Shown piece by piece: positions 63,085 through 64,000 of a stretch of 64,000 nucleotides of DNA. A program made the translations under genes and the position numbers. Below the pieces are notes generated by a model, which did not search any database, was not told the origin of the DNA, and saw only the letters and a program-made list of their open reading frames with translations. Numbering within the stretch: the first letter of the stretch is position 1; every line of letters begins with the position of its first letter. The stretch is from Bradyrhizobium ivorense (GTDB lineage: Bacteria > Pseudomonadota > Alphaproteobacteria > Rhizobiales > Xanthobacteraceae), in assembly GCF_900696085.1 (NCBI RefSeq), contig NZ_CAADFC020000003.1, positions 62,001 through 126,000 on the forward strand, read 5' to 3'.

Positions 63085-64000
<916 letters not shown>

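Overview
The window looks like chromosome from a Bradyrhizobium-type alphaproteobacterium (Rhizobiales, Nitrobacteraceae). GC content is high. The Irr protein has the length, haem-regulatory Cys-Pro (C29-P30) and HHH(117-119) arrangement known from Bradyrhizobium japonicum. The order TIGR02300-aroA-cmk-rpsA-sppA-ihfB-lapA-trpFBA-accD-folC is typical of this group. Intergenic regions carry several families of dispersed palindromic repeats. I see no IS element, prophage, integrase, CRISPR array or rRNA; one tRNA-Ala(GGC) is present. Almost everything is core genome.

Layout. 1-1.2 kb: 3' part of the ribosome hibernation factor hpf, then ptsN. 1.4-6.0 kb: a TetR regulator divergent from an SDR / saccharopine-dehydrogenase-like / acyl-CoA synthetase run, with a perfect 14-bp inverted repeat between them. 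6.0-8.9 kb: a P460-type cytochrome with an uncharacterised partner, a small conserved protein, and an Hsp20-DUF1150 pair behind a ROSE-like RNA thermometer. 9.2-13.6 kb: ugpBAEC glycerol-3-phosphate importer with a PHO-box-like site. 13.7-17.2 kb: CoA-transferase, ohrA/ohrR divergent pair, GIY-YIG protein, tRNA-Ala, FYDLN-acid protein. 17.3-30.4 kb: aroA-cmk, a 57-residue exported peptide, rpsA, sppA, ihfB, lapA-like, trpF, trpB, trpA, accD, folC and a phosphoesterase. 30.6-43.2 kb (minus strand): trxA, addA, addB, murU-like, a PilZ protein, a fused tsaE-amgK, and divL (Tyr in place of the phospho-acceptor His). 43.4-48.8 kb: dut, coaBC with an N-terminal ribbon-helix-helix domain, ubiB, ubiE, and divergent mutM. 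48.8-57.3 kb: ggt, a protease-like exported protein, moeB-like, an aldo/keto reductase divergent from a LysR regulator, a 2-hydroxyacid dehydrogenase and an SH3 protein. 57.4-64 kb: irr divergent from fabA-fabB-fabV, then a GNAT protein, a Tat-type superoxide dismutase and the 3' part of pnp.

How genes work together. The minus-strand block from divL to trxA joins cell-cycle signalling, tRNA t6A synthesis, MurNAc recycling (AmgK then MurU), c-di-GMP sensing and AddAB double-strand-break repair. The trp-acc-fol block joins the late tryptophan pathway, the acetyl-CoA carboxylase beta subunit and folate polyglutamylation. fabA-fabB-fabV makes unsaturated fatty acids but ends with the FabV-type enoyl reductase instead of FabI.

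Most unusual features: the ribbon-helix-helix/CoaBC fusion with a FitA/VapB-like palindrome at its start; the TsaE-AmgK fusion; the ROSE-like thermometer; the CX3CH haem motif in the P460 protein; the 57-residue exported peptide; and a composite repeat architecture in which one element always abuts another.
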